A DNA stretch of 34,982 nucleotides from an uncultured Phycisphaeraceae bacterium (GTDB taxonomy: Bacteria > Planctomycetota > Phycisphaerae > Phycisphaerales > UBA1924): contig CALCCF010000074.1 of NCBI GenBank assembly GCA_937899905.1, forward strand, positions 1-34,982, in the 5' to 3' direction. A model generated the notes under the pieces. The model was not told the DNA's origin. It ran no database searches and saw nothing but the letters and a program-made list of their open reading frames with translations. This document shows positions 24,634 through 33,550 of this stretch, piece by piece; the stretch's first letter is position 1, and each line of letters opens with the position of its first letter. The translations under genes were made by a program, and so were the position numbers.

Positions 24634-27117
24634 CTAATCCACCCGCGTCAACCGCGCATACTCCAGGATCAGCGTCTTCACCCCGATCCCCATGAACTCC
24701 ACGCGTGCTCGCGCACCGGGCCCGCTGCCGCAACTGAGGACCTCGCCCACGCCGAACTGGGGGTGGCGGACGCGGACGCCGATGGGCAGCGCGGCGGCCT
24801 TCGGCGCGTCTTCGTCGCCCCACGGGTCGAAGTCGTCGCTGCCGCTGCTGCCACCAAAGTCGTTGAAGTCGTTCGCGCGATCGCTGAACAGGACGTGGTC
24901 GTCGCCCTCCTGGCCGATCTCGCTGAGGAATCGGCTGGGGATCGTGCGCTCGGGCACGCCGCGGACGGCGCGCACGCGGGCGCTGGTGATCATCAGCCGC
25001 TTCATCGCGCGGGTGATGCCGACGAACGCCAAACGTCGTTCTTCTTCGAGTTCGGCCTCACTCTCTCGGGCCCGGCTGTGCGGCAGCGTACCCTCTTCGA
25101 GCCCGATCATCGCGACGGCAGGGAACTCCAGGCCCTTGCTCGCGTGCAGGGTCATGAGCGTCACGGCCCCGCCCGCGGCATCGACGGCGTCCTGATCGCT
25201 CACGAGCGCGACCGTCTCGAGCCACGCGCGGAGCATCGCCAGCAGCGGCGGCACCTCGCCTTCGTTGCCCGCACTCGCCTGCTCGGCATCGGTGAACGCG
25301 AACGGATCGCCCGCGGGGTCGTACTCGCGCTCGAACTCGGCCGCGCCGGTGATGAGCTGGTCCAGGTTGTCCAGCCGGCTCTCGTCCTCCTCACCACCCG
25401 AGCGTGCTCGCTGCTCGTACATCTTGCGCAAACCACTATCGTCGACGACACGCGCGACGAGGTCGGCCAGCGTCGCGCTGACCTCGGCGCCCATGAAGCT
25501 GCCGTGGCCGGTCCAGCCCTCGACCATCTCGACGAACTCGCGGCAGCTCTTGCCCGAGCGGGCCGTGACATCCGCGTGCTTGTCGGGCTCGCGGAGCATC
25601 TCGAAGAGCGGCACCCCTGCCACATTCGCGGCGGCATCGAGCTTGTTGAGGCTCGTCTTGCCGATGCCGCGCGTGGGCGTGTTGACGATCCGCAGCAGCG
25701 AGATGTTGTCCGCCGGGTTCGCCACGACGCGGAGGTACCCGATCGCGTTCTTCACTTCCTCGCGGTCGTAGAACGCCGTGCCACGTGCGATGCGGTACGG
25801 CACCGCGTGCGAACGCAGCGCGTCCTCGACGACACGGCTGAGCGCGTTCGTGCGATAGAACACGGCCATATCGCGCCATTCCAGGCCGTCCTCCGAGCGC
25901 GCCTTGAGCCAATCGGCGACCAGCTCGGCCTCGTGCCGCTCGTCCTGGCACAGCACGGCCTCGATCGCCTCGCCGCCATTGGTCCGCGTGAACAGGTCCT
26001 TGTGCTTGCGCCGCTTGTTCTTGGTGATGAGCGTGTCGGCGGCCTTGAGGATCGAGGCCGTGCTGCGGAAGTTCTCGCCCAGCGGGATGACCTGGCACGC
26101 CGGGTACTGCTGCTCGAACTCGAGGATGTTGCTGATGTCCGCGCCGCGCCAGCCGTAGATGCTCTGGTCGGGGTCGCCGACGACGCAGAAGTTGGGGCCC
26201 TTCTCGCCTCGGCCGTCCTTGCCCGCGTCGCCGGCGAGCAACGCGGCGATCTCGAACTGGGCGCGGTTGGTGTCCTGGTACTCGTCGATGAGCAGGTACT
26301 GCCAGCGTTCGCGGAGCTCGGCGCGGGCGGTGTCGCTCTTGCGTAGCAGCCGGGCAGTGAGCAGCAGCAGGTCATCGAAGTCGACCGCGCCCGCGCTCTG
26401 CATCGCACGCTCGTACGAGCTGTAGATCCGCGCGATCTGCTTGCTGTAGAAGTCGAGCGCCTCGGCCGCGTAGGCGTCGGCATCCTGCAACTCGTTCTTA
26501 GCCCCGCTGATCGCGTTGAGCACGCTCCGCGGGTTCCAGTTGCTCGTGTCCATGTTCAGGTCCTTGATCGTGCGCTTCATGAGCGCGACCTGGTCGGACG
26601 TGTCGTAGATGGTGAAGTCGGGCTTGAGCGTCGGCAGCGCCTCGTCGTCGGCGTACCGCCGCAGCAGGCGGGCGCACAGGCTGTGGAACGTGGCCACCGT
26701 CAGCCCGCGCGTGCGGCGCGGGTCAAACCCGGACCGCCCATCGTCTTGGCCAGGCTCGGCCCCCTCGAGCAGCACGCCCACACGCTCGCGCATCTCGGCG
26801 GCGGCCTTGTTGGTGAAGGTCAACGCCAGGATCGACCACGCCGGCACGCCCAGACGGACGAGGTGCCCGATGCGGCGGGTGATGACCCGTGTCTTGCCGC
26901 TGCCCGCCGCGGCCAGCACCAGCACCGGCCCCTCGGTCGCCAGCACCGCTGCGCGCTGGGGCTCGGTCAGATCGGCCAGCAAGGAATCGGCATCGGGATC
27001 CCCACCGGCCGGCACGGGAGGCATGGCGTTGGGGTCGTAGGGATCGTGTTCCGGCGTGTGATCTGTCGTGTCGTCGGTGGGCGTCATCGTGCCATCCGTG
27101 GCGTGGGCGTGGTCCAT
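24634..27117 (-). CDS. pcrA: UvrD/PcrA-type DNA helicase (SF1A)
   Basis: This 827-residue 3'-to-5' helicase works in excision repair and in clearing recombination intermediates or stalled polymerases. SF1 motifs appear in order: Q-motif LTEPQRAAV (about 50-58), Walker A AAAGSGKT (69-76), LTFTNKAAAEMRERV, motif II LLIDEYQDTNRAQFEI, motif III GDPDQSIYGWRGAD, motif IV LGENFRS, motif V TLHASKGLEF and motif VI RRLAFVGITRAMKRLM. The end, GVRVRHPQFGVGEVLSCGSG, is the PcrA-type C-terminal Tudor-like segment that binds RNA polymerase in family members. A disordered Asp/Thr/Pro-rich N-terminus of about 45 residues precedes the core. TACTGT lies 6 nt before the ATG at 27117. UvrA is encoded at the other end of the window. 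Confidence 0.96.
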   Translation of the reverse strand: MDHAHATDGTMTPTDDTTDHTPEHDPYDPNAMPPVPAGGDPDADSLLADLTEPQRAAVLATEGPVLVLAAAGSGKTRVITRRIGHLVRLGVPAWSILALTFTNKAAAEMRERVGVLLEGAEPGQDDGRSGFDPRRTRGLTVATFHSLCARLLRRYADDEALPTLKPDFTIYDTSDQVALMKRTIKDLNMDTSNWNPRSVLNAISGAKNELQDADAYAAEALDFYSKQIARIYSSYERAMQSAGAVDFDDLLLLTARLLRKSDTARAELRERWQYLLIDEYQDTNRAQFEIAALLAGDAGKDGRGEKGPNFCVVGDPDQSIYGWRGADISNILEFEQQYPACQVIPLGENFRSTASILKAADTLITKNKRRKHKDLFTRTNGGEAIEAVLCQDERHEAELVADWLKARSEDGLEWRDMAVFYRTNALSRVVEDALRSHAVPYRIARGTAFYDREEVKNAIGYLRVVANPADNISLLRIVNTPTRGIGKTSLNKLDAAANVAGVPLFEMLREPDKHADVTARSGKSCREFVEMVEGWTGHGSFMGAEVSATLADLVARVVDDSGLRKMYEQRARSGGEEDESRLDNLDQLITGAAEFEREYDPAGDPFAFTDAEQASAGNEGEVPPLLAMLRAWLETVALVSDQDAVDAAGGAVTLMTLHASKGLEFPAVAMIGLEEGTLPHSRARESEAELEEERRLAFVGITRAMKRLMITSARVRAVRGVPERTIPSRFLSEIGQEGDDHVLFSDRANDFNDFGGSSGSDDFDPWGDEDAPKAAALPIGVRVRHPQFGVGEVLSCGSGPGARARVEFMGIGVKTLILEYARLTRVD

Positions 27118-27123
27118 CTGAGT

Positions 27124-27129
27124 ACAGTA
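27124..27129 (-). promoter_or_regulatory. Candidate leaderless -10 (TACTGT) for the helicase gene
   Basis: On the minus strand TACTGT is followed by ACTCAG (6 nt) and the ATG at 27117. No Shine-Dalgarno sequence is present. Confidence 0.42.
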
Positions 27130-27162
27130 TGGACCACGGCTTGGCGCTTCCGCCGAACAGGG

Positions 27163-28539
27163 CTATTCGGACACTGTCTCAGTGACAACATCCTCGGGCT
27201 CAAGCGACTCAGAATCCTCGTGCCGTCCATCCACCACGGCGCACGCCGCCAGATCGCCCGTGACATTGACGGCGGTGCGAGCCATGTCCAGCGGCCGATC
27301 GAGACCCAGAACGAGAGGGAGGCCCGTGGCCGGGATGCCCGCGCTGGCGGCGATCTGTGCGAGGATGACGACCCCCACCCCCGGCGTGCCGGGGGCACCG
27401 ATGGAAGCCGCGACGATCGAGACGACGACGCCGATGGTGACGCCAATCGACAGATCGAGCCCCGCCGCCTGGGCCAGGAACAGGATCGCGATCGTCTGGT
27501 ACATCGCCGTCCCGGCCATGTTGATCGTGGCCGCGAGCGGGATGACCAGGTTGGCCGTCTGCGGTCGTACGCCCAGCTTGTCGACCGCGGTTTCGATCGA
27601 CATCGGCATGACTGCGGCCGTGCTCGACGTAGAAAACGCCATGAGCTGCACCGGCGCGATGGCGCCGGCGAAGCCGAGTATCGAGTGCCGGGTCAAGACC
27701 GCCGCGATGCCCATGAACATGGCATAGAGCAGCATGAGCCCGAGCAGCACGGTCCCGGCATAGGCCGCAAGGGTGCCGATGGTGCCAAGCCCGACCTGGA
27801 TCACCAGTTGCGCGATGAGGCCGAGCACCGCGAGAGGCGCAAGGAACATCGCCCATGTGACGAAGCGCATCGAGACTTCGAGCACGGCCGACAGGACATC
27901 CAGCAATGGGCGGACCCTCTCGCGGCCAAGTGCGGTGCACGCGATGCCCAGCAGCACCGCAAAGACCACGATGGCGAGCATGTTGCGCTCGAGCACGACC
28001 GCGGTCAGATTCGTGGGCAAGATGTCGACGATGAGGTCCGGCCCGCTCGCCAGGAGGTTGCCTCCAACGCCCGGGTCTTCCGTCATGGCTGGTACGGCCT
28101 GTTCCGACGCCGCCTCGGACTCCGCGGCCTCAAGCACCCCGTCCTTGAGCATCTCCCCCGGCCGGAGCACCGTTGCGAGCACGACACCGAGCACCGCCGC
28201 GACGGTTGTGGTCGAGACGACGAAGACCAACAGCCGCCCGCCGAGCCGACGCAGCGTCTCGCCACCGCCCGAGCCGGTGATGCCCTGGACGATCGATACG
28301 AGCACGAGCGGCACGAGCACGAGGGAGATAAGCCCTAAGAAGATCCGACCGGGGATTGCTAGCCAGAGACCGATGATCTCGCCTGCGTCGGGAGACACGA
28401 GCCCAGCATCGGGGCCGAGCAACGCACCCAGAAGCACGCCGACAACCAATCCGACAAGCACCTGGGCCCACAACCGCGCTCGCACCCATGCCCGCAGCGT
28501 GTGCTGACGCGATCTGCCAGTTTCGTGAGTGCTGTGCAT
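27163..28539 (-). CDS. Dicarboxylate/amino acid:cation symporter (GltP/DctA family)
   Basis: The 458-residue inner-membrane protein takes up dicarboxylates or acidic/neutral amino acids with Na+ or H+. The family landmarks are present: the N-terminal helices with GLISLVLVPLVLVSIVQGI, the serine-rich hairpin STSSTAAVMPMSIETAVDKLGV, NMAGTAMYQTIAILFLAQ (the NMDGT-like cation site, with Gly-Thr kept and Asp changed to Ala), and the C-terminal DMARTAVNVTGDLAACAV carrying the substrate-binding Asp, Arg and Asn. The replacement of NMDGT by NMAGT removes an Asp used for Na+ in archaeal homologues, so coupling may differ. A 50-residue insertion at about 130-175 (AAESEAASEQAVPAMTEDPGVGG) is probably a periplasmic loop. 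The start at ATG 28539 has weak ribosome bases (GAAGCCC). The gene precedes the helicase gene on the same strand. Confidence 0.94.
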   Translation of the reverse strand: MHSTHETGRSRQHTLRAWVRARLWAQVLVGLVVGVLLGALLGPDAGLVSPDAGEIIGLWLAIPGRIFLGLISLVLVPLVLVSIVQGITGSGGGETLRRLGGRLLVFVVSTTTVAAVLGVVLATVLRPGEMLKDGVLEAAESEAASEQAVPAMTEDPGVGGNLLASGPDLIVDILPTNLTAVVLERNMLAIVVFAVLLGIACTALGRERVRPLLDVLSAVLEVSMRFVTWAMFLAPLAVLGLIAQLVIQVGLGTIGTLAAYAGTVLLGLMLLYAMFMGIAAVLTRHSILGFAGAIAPVQLMAFSTSSTAAVMPMSIETAVDKLGVRPQTANLVIPLAATINMAGTAMYQTIAILFLAQAAGLDLSIGVTIGVVVSIVAASIGAPGTPGVGVVILAQIAASAGIPATGLPLVLGLDRPLDMARTAVNVTGDLAACAVVDGRHEDSESLEPEDVVTETVSE

Positions 28540-28669
28540 CGCTGGGCTTCACGTCGTTTGCTGTGCGATTCAGTCGTTCGCGAAGGACGCTACTGCGTCA
28601 TCAACTCTCTTCGCAGCGTAGCACCATGCCAACGCTCGCTAAGCCAGCCACGGACGCGTGCGCAATCGG

Positions 28670-29119
28670 CTAGGGTCGAGACAGCGGGAATTCGTACATC
28701 ACCACCGCCGAATCCTCGTTGCCACCTCGCTCGGCCATGACGCGTCGGTACACCGCTCGCGCTGCGGCGTTCTCGTGCTCGGTCGCCAGCCACACCTCGC
28801 GATAGCCGCGTGCACAAAGCACATCGAGCATCCGCCGCACCAGCTCGGTTGCGATACCCAGGCCGCGGTACGCCTCGAGCGTCGAGAGCTCGTTGATCCA
28901 CGCCTGCGGCGGCTTGTCGGGGTGCAGGTAGCCATTCGCGCTCACGAAGGCAACTGGCAGGCTTGTCCCATCATCGATCGCCAGGATGATGTGATGGCGT
29001 CGGTCGGCCAGGAACGCGGCCGCCTGCTGCGCATCGATCGCGTTGTCGAACAGACCGTCGGGCGCGGCAGCCAGCAGTGCGGTGTCGTTGGGCCCAAGCT
29101 CGCGATACTGAATGGCCAT
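28670..29119 (-). CDS. GNAT family N-acetyltransferase
   Basis: The 149-residue protein has the GNAT fold. IILAIDDGTSLPVAFVSANGYL forms strands 3-4, WINELSTLEAYRGLGIATELVRRML (about 80-104) is the acetyl-CoA motif A with the RGLGIA loop, and REVWLATEHENAAARAVYRRV is motif B, with Asn and Tyr placed as in active enzymes. Such enzymes acetylate amines on small molecules, antibiotics or protein N-termini; the acceptor here is unknown. The start is ATG 29119, 21 nt after the nitroreductase stop at 29141. No ribosome site is clear, so translation may be coupled to the upstream gene. Confidence 0.9.
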   Translation of the reverse strand: MAIQYRELGPNDTALLAAAPDGLFDNAIDAQQAAAFLADRRHHIILAIDDGTSLPVAFVSANGYLHPDKPPQAWINELSTLEAYRGLGIATELVRRMLDVLCARGYREVWLATEHENAAARAVYRRVMAERGGNEDSAVVMYEFPLSRP

Positions 29120-29140
29120 GGCGCAAGCCTGCTGCGTTGG

Positions 29141-29800
29141 TCAGAACGCCGTCACGATGTCCGCAAGCTCGGGGCGGGCACGCTCGTCGCGTTCCTCCGT
29201 CTGCGTGCCGATGTGCATGAAGCCGGCGATGTGCTCGTGCTCGGCAAGCCCCATGGCCGAGAGCACGACACGATCGAAGGCATACCACTCGGTGAGCCAT
29301 AGGGCCCCGAGACCGTGGGCGTTGCACGCGTGGATCAGATTCATGCACGCCGCGCCGGCCGAAAGGGCCTGCTCGAGCTCGGGGACCTTCGGGTGCTTGC
29401 CGGGTCGATACACGACGGCGATGACCAGCGGCGCGTGGGTCATACGCGAGCGGGCGTGCCCACGCTTCGCTTGGTCGGCGTCCGGATGCAACATGTCGAA
29501 GCGATCCCCGATGACCGCATTCAGCCGGTCGCACCCTTCGCCGGCGATCGTGATGAACCGCCACGGCACCAGCCTCGCATGATCGGGAACGCGGGCGGCG
29601 ATCGTCAGGATGTCACGCAGCTGCGCTTCGTTCGGGCCGGGCTCCACGAGGTCCTTGAGCCGGGGCGACCGCCGCGTGCGCAACGCGTCGAGCACCACGA
29701 GTTCGACCGGGCTGTTACGGCCGGGACGCGCCGCCTCGGGGGCGTAGACCTGGATAGGAGCATTGGGTGCCGTAGATTCTTCGGCATGCTTCGAGTGCAT
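29141..29800 (-). CDS. Nitroreductase family protein (YdjA-like)
   Basis: The 219-residue FMN flavoprotein follows E. coli YdjA. RTRRSPRLKDLVEPGPNEAQL is the helix with the FMN-phosphate Arg-Arg-Ser. The segments AARVPDHARLVPWRFITIAGEG, THAPLVIAVVYRPGKHPKVPELEQALSAGAACMNLIHACNAHGLGALW and IAGFMHIGT are all family signatures. YdjA-like enzymes are minimal NAD(P)H-dependent reductases with unclear natural substrates. An extra 38 residues precede the core, so the true start may be later. At ATG 29800 TACGAT lies 5 nt upstream, which supports it. The GNAT gene follows 21 nt downstream, suggesting a two-gene transcript. Confidence 0.93.
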   Translation of the reverse strand: MHSKHAEESTAPNAPIQVYAPEAARPGRNSPVELVVLDALRTRRSPRLKDLVEPGPNEAQLRDILTIAARVPDHARLVPWRFITIAGEGCDRLNAVIGDRFDMLHPDADQAKRGHARSRMTHAPLVIAVVYRPGKHPKVPELEQALSAGAACMNLIHACNAHGLGALWLTEWYAFDRVVLSAMGLAEHEHIAGFMHIGTQTEERDERARPELADIVTAF

Positions 29801-29805
29801 GCATC

Positions 29806-29811
29806 ATCGTA
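29806..29811 (-). promoter_or_regulatory. Candidate leaderless -10 (TACGAT) for the nitroreductase gene
   Basis: On the minus strand TACGAT is followed by GATGC (5 nt) and the ATG at 29800, without a ribosome site. Confidence 0.42.
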
Positions 29812-29869
29812 TGGGCAGAACGGACGAGAGCATCGCGAGCGCGAGGTCCGGGAAGGAGGCGAGCCCGAT

Positions 29870-31384
29870 CTACGGGCAGCCGGCGTCGAAGGCAGTTTGG
29901 AAGGCGAGGAAGTCGAAGATGGTCAGCGAACCATCATTGTCGAGGTCGGCGATGCACGTGTCGCGCACCGCGAGCACGACGGGTCGGCTGGGCACGGAGC
30001 CGATCGGGTTGGAGACGACCACGTCGTACACGTCCGTCTCCTCGCTCGATGCACGGATCGCCAGCTCGCTCGTTCGCACGCCCTGGTACGGCGAGCCCTC
30101 GATCAGCGGTACGCCGTTGCGTCGCCATCGGTAGGCAAGCGGCGGCGTGCCCAGCCCGGCCTCGACGGCGATCCGGACAATCGTGCCCGAATCGGCAACG
30201 ACGCTGAGCGGTGGCTGCTGGGTGACGACCGGCAGGAACGACGAGCACTGGTTGATGCGGATCTCGATGTTGTCGTCACCTGTCGTGGCGATGTCCGTCG
30301 CGCCGTCATTGTCGAAGTCGGCTAACAGCACCTCGCTTCTTGTACTCGTTGACGCCAATGTCTCCACGTGTGTAAAACCTCCCACTCCGTCTCCCAGCCA
30401 CAAGAAGGTGCTCGAGTCGAGAACGCCGACCGCATCGATACGGCCATCTCCGTCGATGTCGCCAACGGTGAGGGAGAGATTCGAGTCAGATTCGACCGAG
30501 AACACCGGCTCACCAAAACCTCCGGCGCCGTCGTTGAACAGCACGGTTGGGGTCAGCGGCCGATCGAAGGCCGTGGCCGCGGCGAAGACGATGTCCGGAT
30601 CGCCATCGTCATCCGCGTCCGCGATAGCGACCGACCGCGACTGGAAGATGGAGGTCGCGAACGGCACCGCTCCGCTCAGCCCGCCGGGCGAGCCGAAGAA
30701 GACATCGATGTTGGTCGCCGTAGAGAGCACGACGTCGGGGCGATCGTCGCCGTTGAGGTCTGCCACCGCCAGATCACGTGGGAACGCGCTGGCGTTCAGC
30801 AGCCTCGTCACGCCGAAGGTGCCGTCGCCGTTCCCCAGTCGCACACCGAGGACGGGCTGGGACGCGCCCTCTTCGTCTCCGACGATCAGGTCCGCATTGC
30901 CGTCGCCATCCAGATCGGCGATAGTGACGACCCTGGACTGATCGCTGAACCGCCACTCGGTGGGGTCGCCGAACGTGCCGTCGCCGTTGTTGAGGAGGAC
31001 GAGCACCCCGGGGCTTGAAGGATCCGACGTCGTCTTCACCGCCGCGATGTCGAGGAAACCATCATCATCGAAGTCACCGAGGGTGACGTCTAGAAAGGGA
31101 AGACTCGTTGGCCCCCCGTATGCCACGGCCGGACCGAACGTACCCGGTCGCGTCGCGAGCAGGACATACACGCCATCGCGAGAGTGCCCTGCGACCACAT
31201 CCAACGCCCCATCGTTGTTGAGATCGCCGGTGGCCAGGTCGTCGCTTGAGCCGGACCAGGTGCCAAAGGCCTGAGCATCGGGGAAGAGATCCGCCGGCTC
31301 GCAGTCCTGTCCGTAGGCGACGGCGGACGTGGCGAAGGCCAGCACGGCGACCATCGATCGGTGCATATGTCGGGCTCTGCGCAT
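29870..31384 (-). CDS. Secreted FG-GAP/VCBS-repeat protein with Ig-like domain and half dockerin
   Basis: The 504-residue protein has a signal peptide (about 1-26, ending AVAYG). Seven FG-GAP/VCBS calcium-binding repeats follow, with cores such as DLNNDGALDVV, DFDDDGFLDIA, DLDGDGNADLI, DLNGDDRPDVV, DADDDGDPDIV, DIDGDGRIDAV and DFDNDGATDIA, spaced as in an integrin-like seven-bladed propeller. Then comes an Ig-like domain (about 395-475, PPLAYRWRRNGVPL..., ending SNPIGSVPSRPVVLAV). The last 28 residues are one calcium loop, IADLDNDGSLTIFDFLAFQ, ending DAGCP. The other two dockerin proteins in the window have two loops. The ATG at 31384 has GAGGAG 8 nt upstream and a TATGCT hexamer at 31411-31406. 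It is probably an exported or surface-bound adhesin-like protein. Confidence 0.88.
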   Translation of the reverse strand: MRRARHMHRSMVAVLAFATSAVAYGQDCEPADLFPDAQAFGTWSGSSDDLATGDLNNDGALDVVAGHSRDGVYVLLATRPGTFGPAVAYGGPTSLPFLDVTLGDFDDDGFLDIAAVKTTSDPSSPGVLVLLNNGDGTFGDPTEWRFSDQSRVVTIADLDGDGNADLIVGDEEGASQPVLGVRLGNGDGTFGVTRLLNASAFPRDLAVADLNGDDRPDVVLSTATNIDVFFGSPGGLSGAVPFATSIFQSRSVAIADADDDGDPDIVFAAATAFDRPLTPTVLFNDGAGGFGEPVFSVESDSNLSLTVGDIDGDGRIDAVGVLDSSTFLWLGDGVGGFTHVETLASTSTRSEVLLADFDNDGATDIATTGDDNIEIRINQCSSFLPVVTQQPPLSVVADSGTIVRIAVEAGLGTPPLAYRWRRNGVPLIEGSPYQGVRTSELAIRASSEETDVYDVVVSNPIGSVPSRPVVLAVRDTCIADLDNDGSLTIFDFLAFQTAFDAGCP

Positions 31385-31405
31385 CTCGGGGCTCCTCGTA
31401 GCCAC

Positions 31406-31411
31406 AGCATA
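31406..31411 (-). promoter_or_regulatory. Candidate -10 box (TATGCT) of the FG-GAP gene
   Basis: TATGCT on the minus strand would give a leader of about 15 nt that holds the GAGGAG ribosome site of the gene starting at 31384. No clear -35 box. Confidence 0.35.
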
Positions 31412-31486
31412 CCGAGGCCCGTCCGCGCACGCAAGGGCAAACCACGCAAGCGGCACGGGAGCACGTGAATCCGGGCGATCTGCGCG

Positions 31487-33550
31487 CTACGGGCACCCAG
31501 CGTCGAACGCATTCTGGAACTCCAAGAAGTCGAACAGCGTCAGCACCCCATCGCCATCGAAGTCGGCGGCGGGGTCGCCGGCATCGAACAGGTTCTGGAA
31601 CGCAATGAAATCGAAGAGCGTCAGCTCGCCATCACCATCCAGATCGGCACCGCACGGCGTGGGAGTGATGAGCAGGGCCCAGTCCTCGTTCGACATCGAG
31701 GGCGGCTCGCCCAGCGGCACGCTCGACGACGACGCCTCGGTGCGCGCGTCGCCGACGAACTCGCCCAGCCGCGGATCGAACCAACGAAGCTGCGCGCTTC
31801 GCGCGCCATAGGACGACAGGTCGATGCTGCCCGATGGGCTCGCGTCGGGCAGGTACACGCCGATCGGGCCAGCTCCGTCGGTGGGCGCGAACACGACCGC
31901 GCCGCCCCACTGCCCGTCCTCGCCGCTCACGAGGTCGGCATCGGGCGACATGATCCAGAACGGTAGATTCTCCTCGATGAACCGGCGGGCGATGGTCGTC
32001 TCGCGCCACACCTGCTCGAACTCGCGGAAGTCTTCGAGCGACTGATCGCGATCGTTGATGAACCACTCGACGCCGCCGCCGCTGAGGAGTATGTCCCACA
32101 TCATCCGCCGGCGCACCTCGTCGAAGTTGCGACCGACATCGCGCGTGATCGAGCCGGGCTCGTCGATGTGCACGACCAGTGGCCGCCCCTGGTCTGCCGT
32201 GAACGCCCGGTAGTCGGCGACGGCCGTGTCCCAGCCGTCGAGCTGCCTCGCACGCTGCAGGCTGGTCATGTCGAAGTCGTCCTCGCCGATGAACGGCGCC
32301 CACGGCCCGCTCGCGGGGTTGAACGGGTTGCCCGCGTTATGCACGGTCAGCGGGTGGTCGTAGGGATCGACCGCCGACAGGTACGCCGCGAAGTCCTTGA
32401 CGGCGTCCACACTGAACAGCGACCCGCCGAGGTTGTACTCCTCGCTCATGTTCCAGGTCAGCGCGTTGTGGTATCCGAAGCGCGCGACCATCTCGCGGTA
32501 GAACAGCCGGCGCTCGACGCCCAGCGTGCCATCGTCGAGCTCGCGCTTGTTGGGCTGCTCGGCCTCGTTCAGGACAACGTGCAGCTTGATGCCCTTCGCC
32601 TGCGCGTGGTTGAACACGATGTCCCACTGAGCCAGCTTGCTGATGTCGTACTGGAGGTTGTCGTTGCCGCCCGCGCCATCGGGGTTCACCGGGCCAACGT
32701 AGGGCCACGTATCCTGCGCGTCGCCGCCGATGTTCATTGGCAGGAAGTAGATGCTGTTGATCCCCTCGCTCTCCAGGTAGTTGAGCGCGCCGATGATCGC
32801 GCGGCCCGCGTTCGCCATGGGCGGGTCGGTGCGGTCCCAGTCCGGGTCGCCGGGGTTCCAGTCCATCACGTGCGGCGCGAACTCGTGCAGCCCGCTAGGC
32901 GTGCCCGGCCCGCGGCCGCCGTTGACCGTGTTGTCGAAGCCGAGGTACCCGAGCCAGTTCTCCGGGCTGTCGGCGCCGCCCTTGATGTAATAGCTGCCGT
33001 CGCGAAATTGCAGGTAGTGCTCTCCGACGTAGTCGAGCCGGCCCTTCGAGAAGAAGCCGGGCGCATCGGTGTCGGGCGCATCGACCGTGAACACGCCGCT
33101 GGCACCATCGAACGCCAACGGCGAGCCGGCGCCGGCATCGAGCTCAACCGCGACGTCCTCGCCGCCGCGGAAGCTCGCCGACCACGACCAGTCGCCCGGC
33201 CCATCGGGCGTGAAGCGCACGCGCCACGTGTCGCCCTCGAAGCTCGTCGCCGTCGCGCCCGTGCCATCGCCCGCAAAGAACCCCGGCACGTCGAACACGC
33301 GGCCATCGGGCGCGGTGAACGAGACCTGCAGCCGCCGATCGAGGAACGGGCTGGGGTCGCTCGACGTCTCGCTGAGGACCTCGCCCGAGGCGAAGTCGAT
33401 GGAGATGGGCTGGTACGCGACCGGCTCGGCCGGGTCGAGCGTCTGCCCCACGGCCGCCTGGCCCAAAACCGCGAGCGCCGCGGCCGCAATTACGGCCGCG
33501 ACGCCCCGGCGAGTTGGGAAGGGAGCTCGGTGGTTGTCCGTGGTGGTCAT
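31487..33550 (-). CDS. Secreted DUF5060 glycoside-hydrolase-like protein with GC-type dockerin
   Basis: The 687-residue protein has a signal peptide (about 1-36, ending AVGQ). A DUF5060 domain (about 40-150, PISIDFASG...WRVRFTPDGPGDWSWSASFRGG) comes next. Then a TIM-barrel region (about 175-500) shows YLQFRDGSYYIKGGADSPENWLGY, LKLAQ-type strands, HVVLNEAEQPNK, NALTWNMSEEYNLGG and VVHIDEPGS. The Glu residues in WNMSEEYN and HIDEPGS are candidate catalytic acids. Such DUF5060/DUF4038-type proteins act on plant or algal polysaccharides. A beta domain (about 550-620, VYLPDASPSGSIDLSSYGARSAQLRWFDP) resembles the putative collagen-binding domain. A two-loop dockerin ends in DAGCP. The ATG at 33550 has GAGGAGA 8 nt upstream. 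The long open frame upstream to 34189 lacks coding features. Confidence 0.88.
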   Translation of the reverse strand: MTTTDNHRAPFPTRRGVAAVIAAAALAVLGQAAVGQTLDPAEPVAYQPISIDFASGEVLSETSSDPSPFLDRRLQVSFTAPDGRVFDVPGFFAGDGTGATATSFEGDTWRVRFTPDGPGDWSWSASFRGGEDVAVELDAGAGSPLAFDGASGVFTVDAPDTDAPGFFSKGRLDYVGEHYLQFRDGSYYIKGGADSPENWLGYLGFDNTVNGGRGPGTPSGLHEFAPHVMDWNPGDPDWDRTDPPMANAGRAIIGALNYLESEGINSIYFLPMNIGGDAQDTWPYVGPVNPDGAGGNDNLQYDISKLAQWDIVFNHAQAKGIKLHVVLNEAEQPNKRELDDGTLGVERRLFYREMVARFGYHNALTWNMSEEYNLGGSLFSVDAVKDFAAYLSAVDPYDHPLTVHNAGNPFNPASGPWAPFIGEDDFDMTSLQRARQLDGWDTAVADYRAFTADQGRPLVVHIDEPGSITRDVGRNFDEVRRRMMWDILLSGGGVEWFINDRDQSLEDFREFEQVWRETTIARRFIEENLPFWIMSPDADLVSGEDGQWGGAVVFAPTDGAGPIGVYLPDASPSGSIDLSSYGARSAQLRWFDPRLGEFVGDARTEASSSSVPLGEPPSMSNEDWALLITPTPCGADLDGDGELTLFDFIAFQNLFDAGDPAADFDGDGVLTLFDFLEFQNAFDAGCP

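Noticed and set aside
26683-28338. 551-codon plus-strand open frame over the helicase and symporter genes
   Set aside because: Antisense shadow of both genes; composition is typical of mirrored GC-rich codons.
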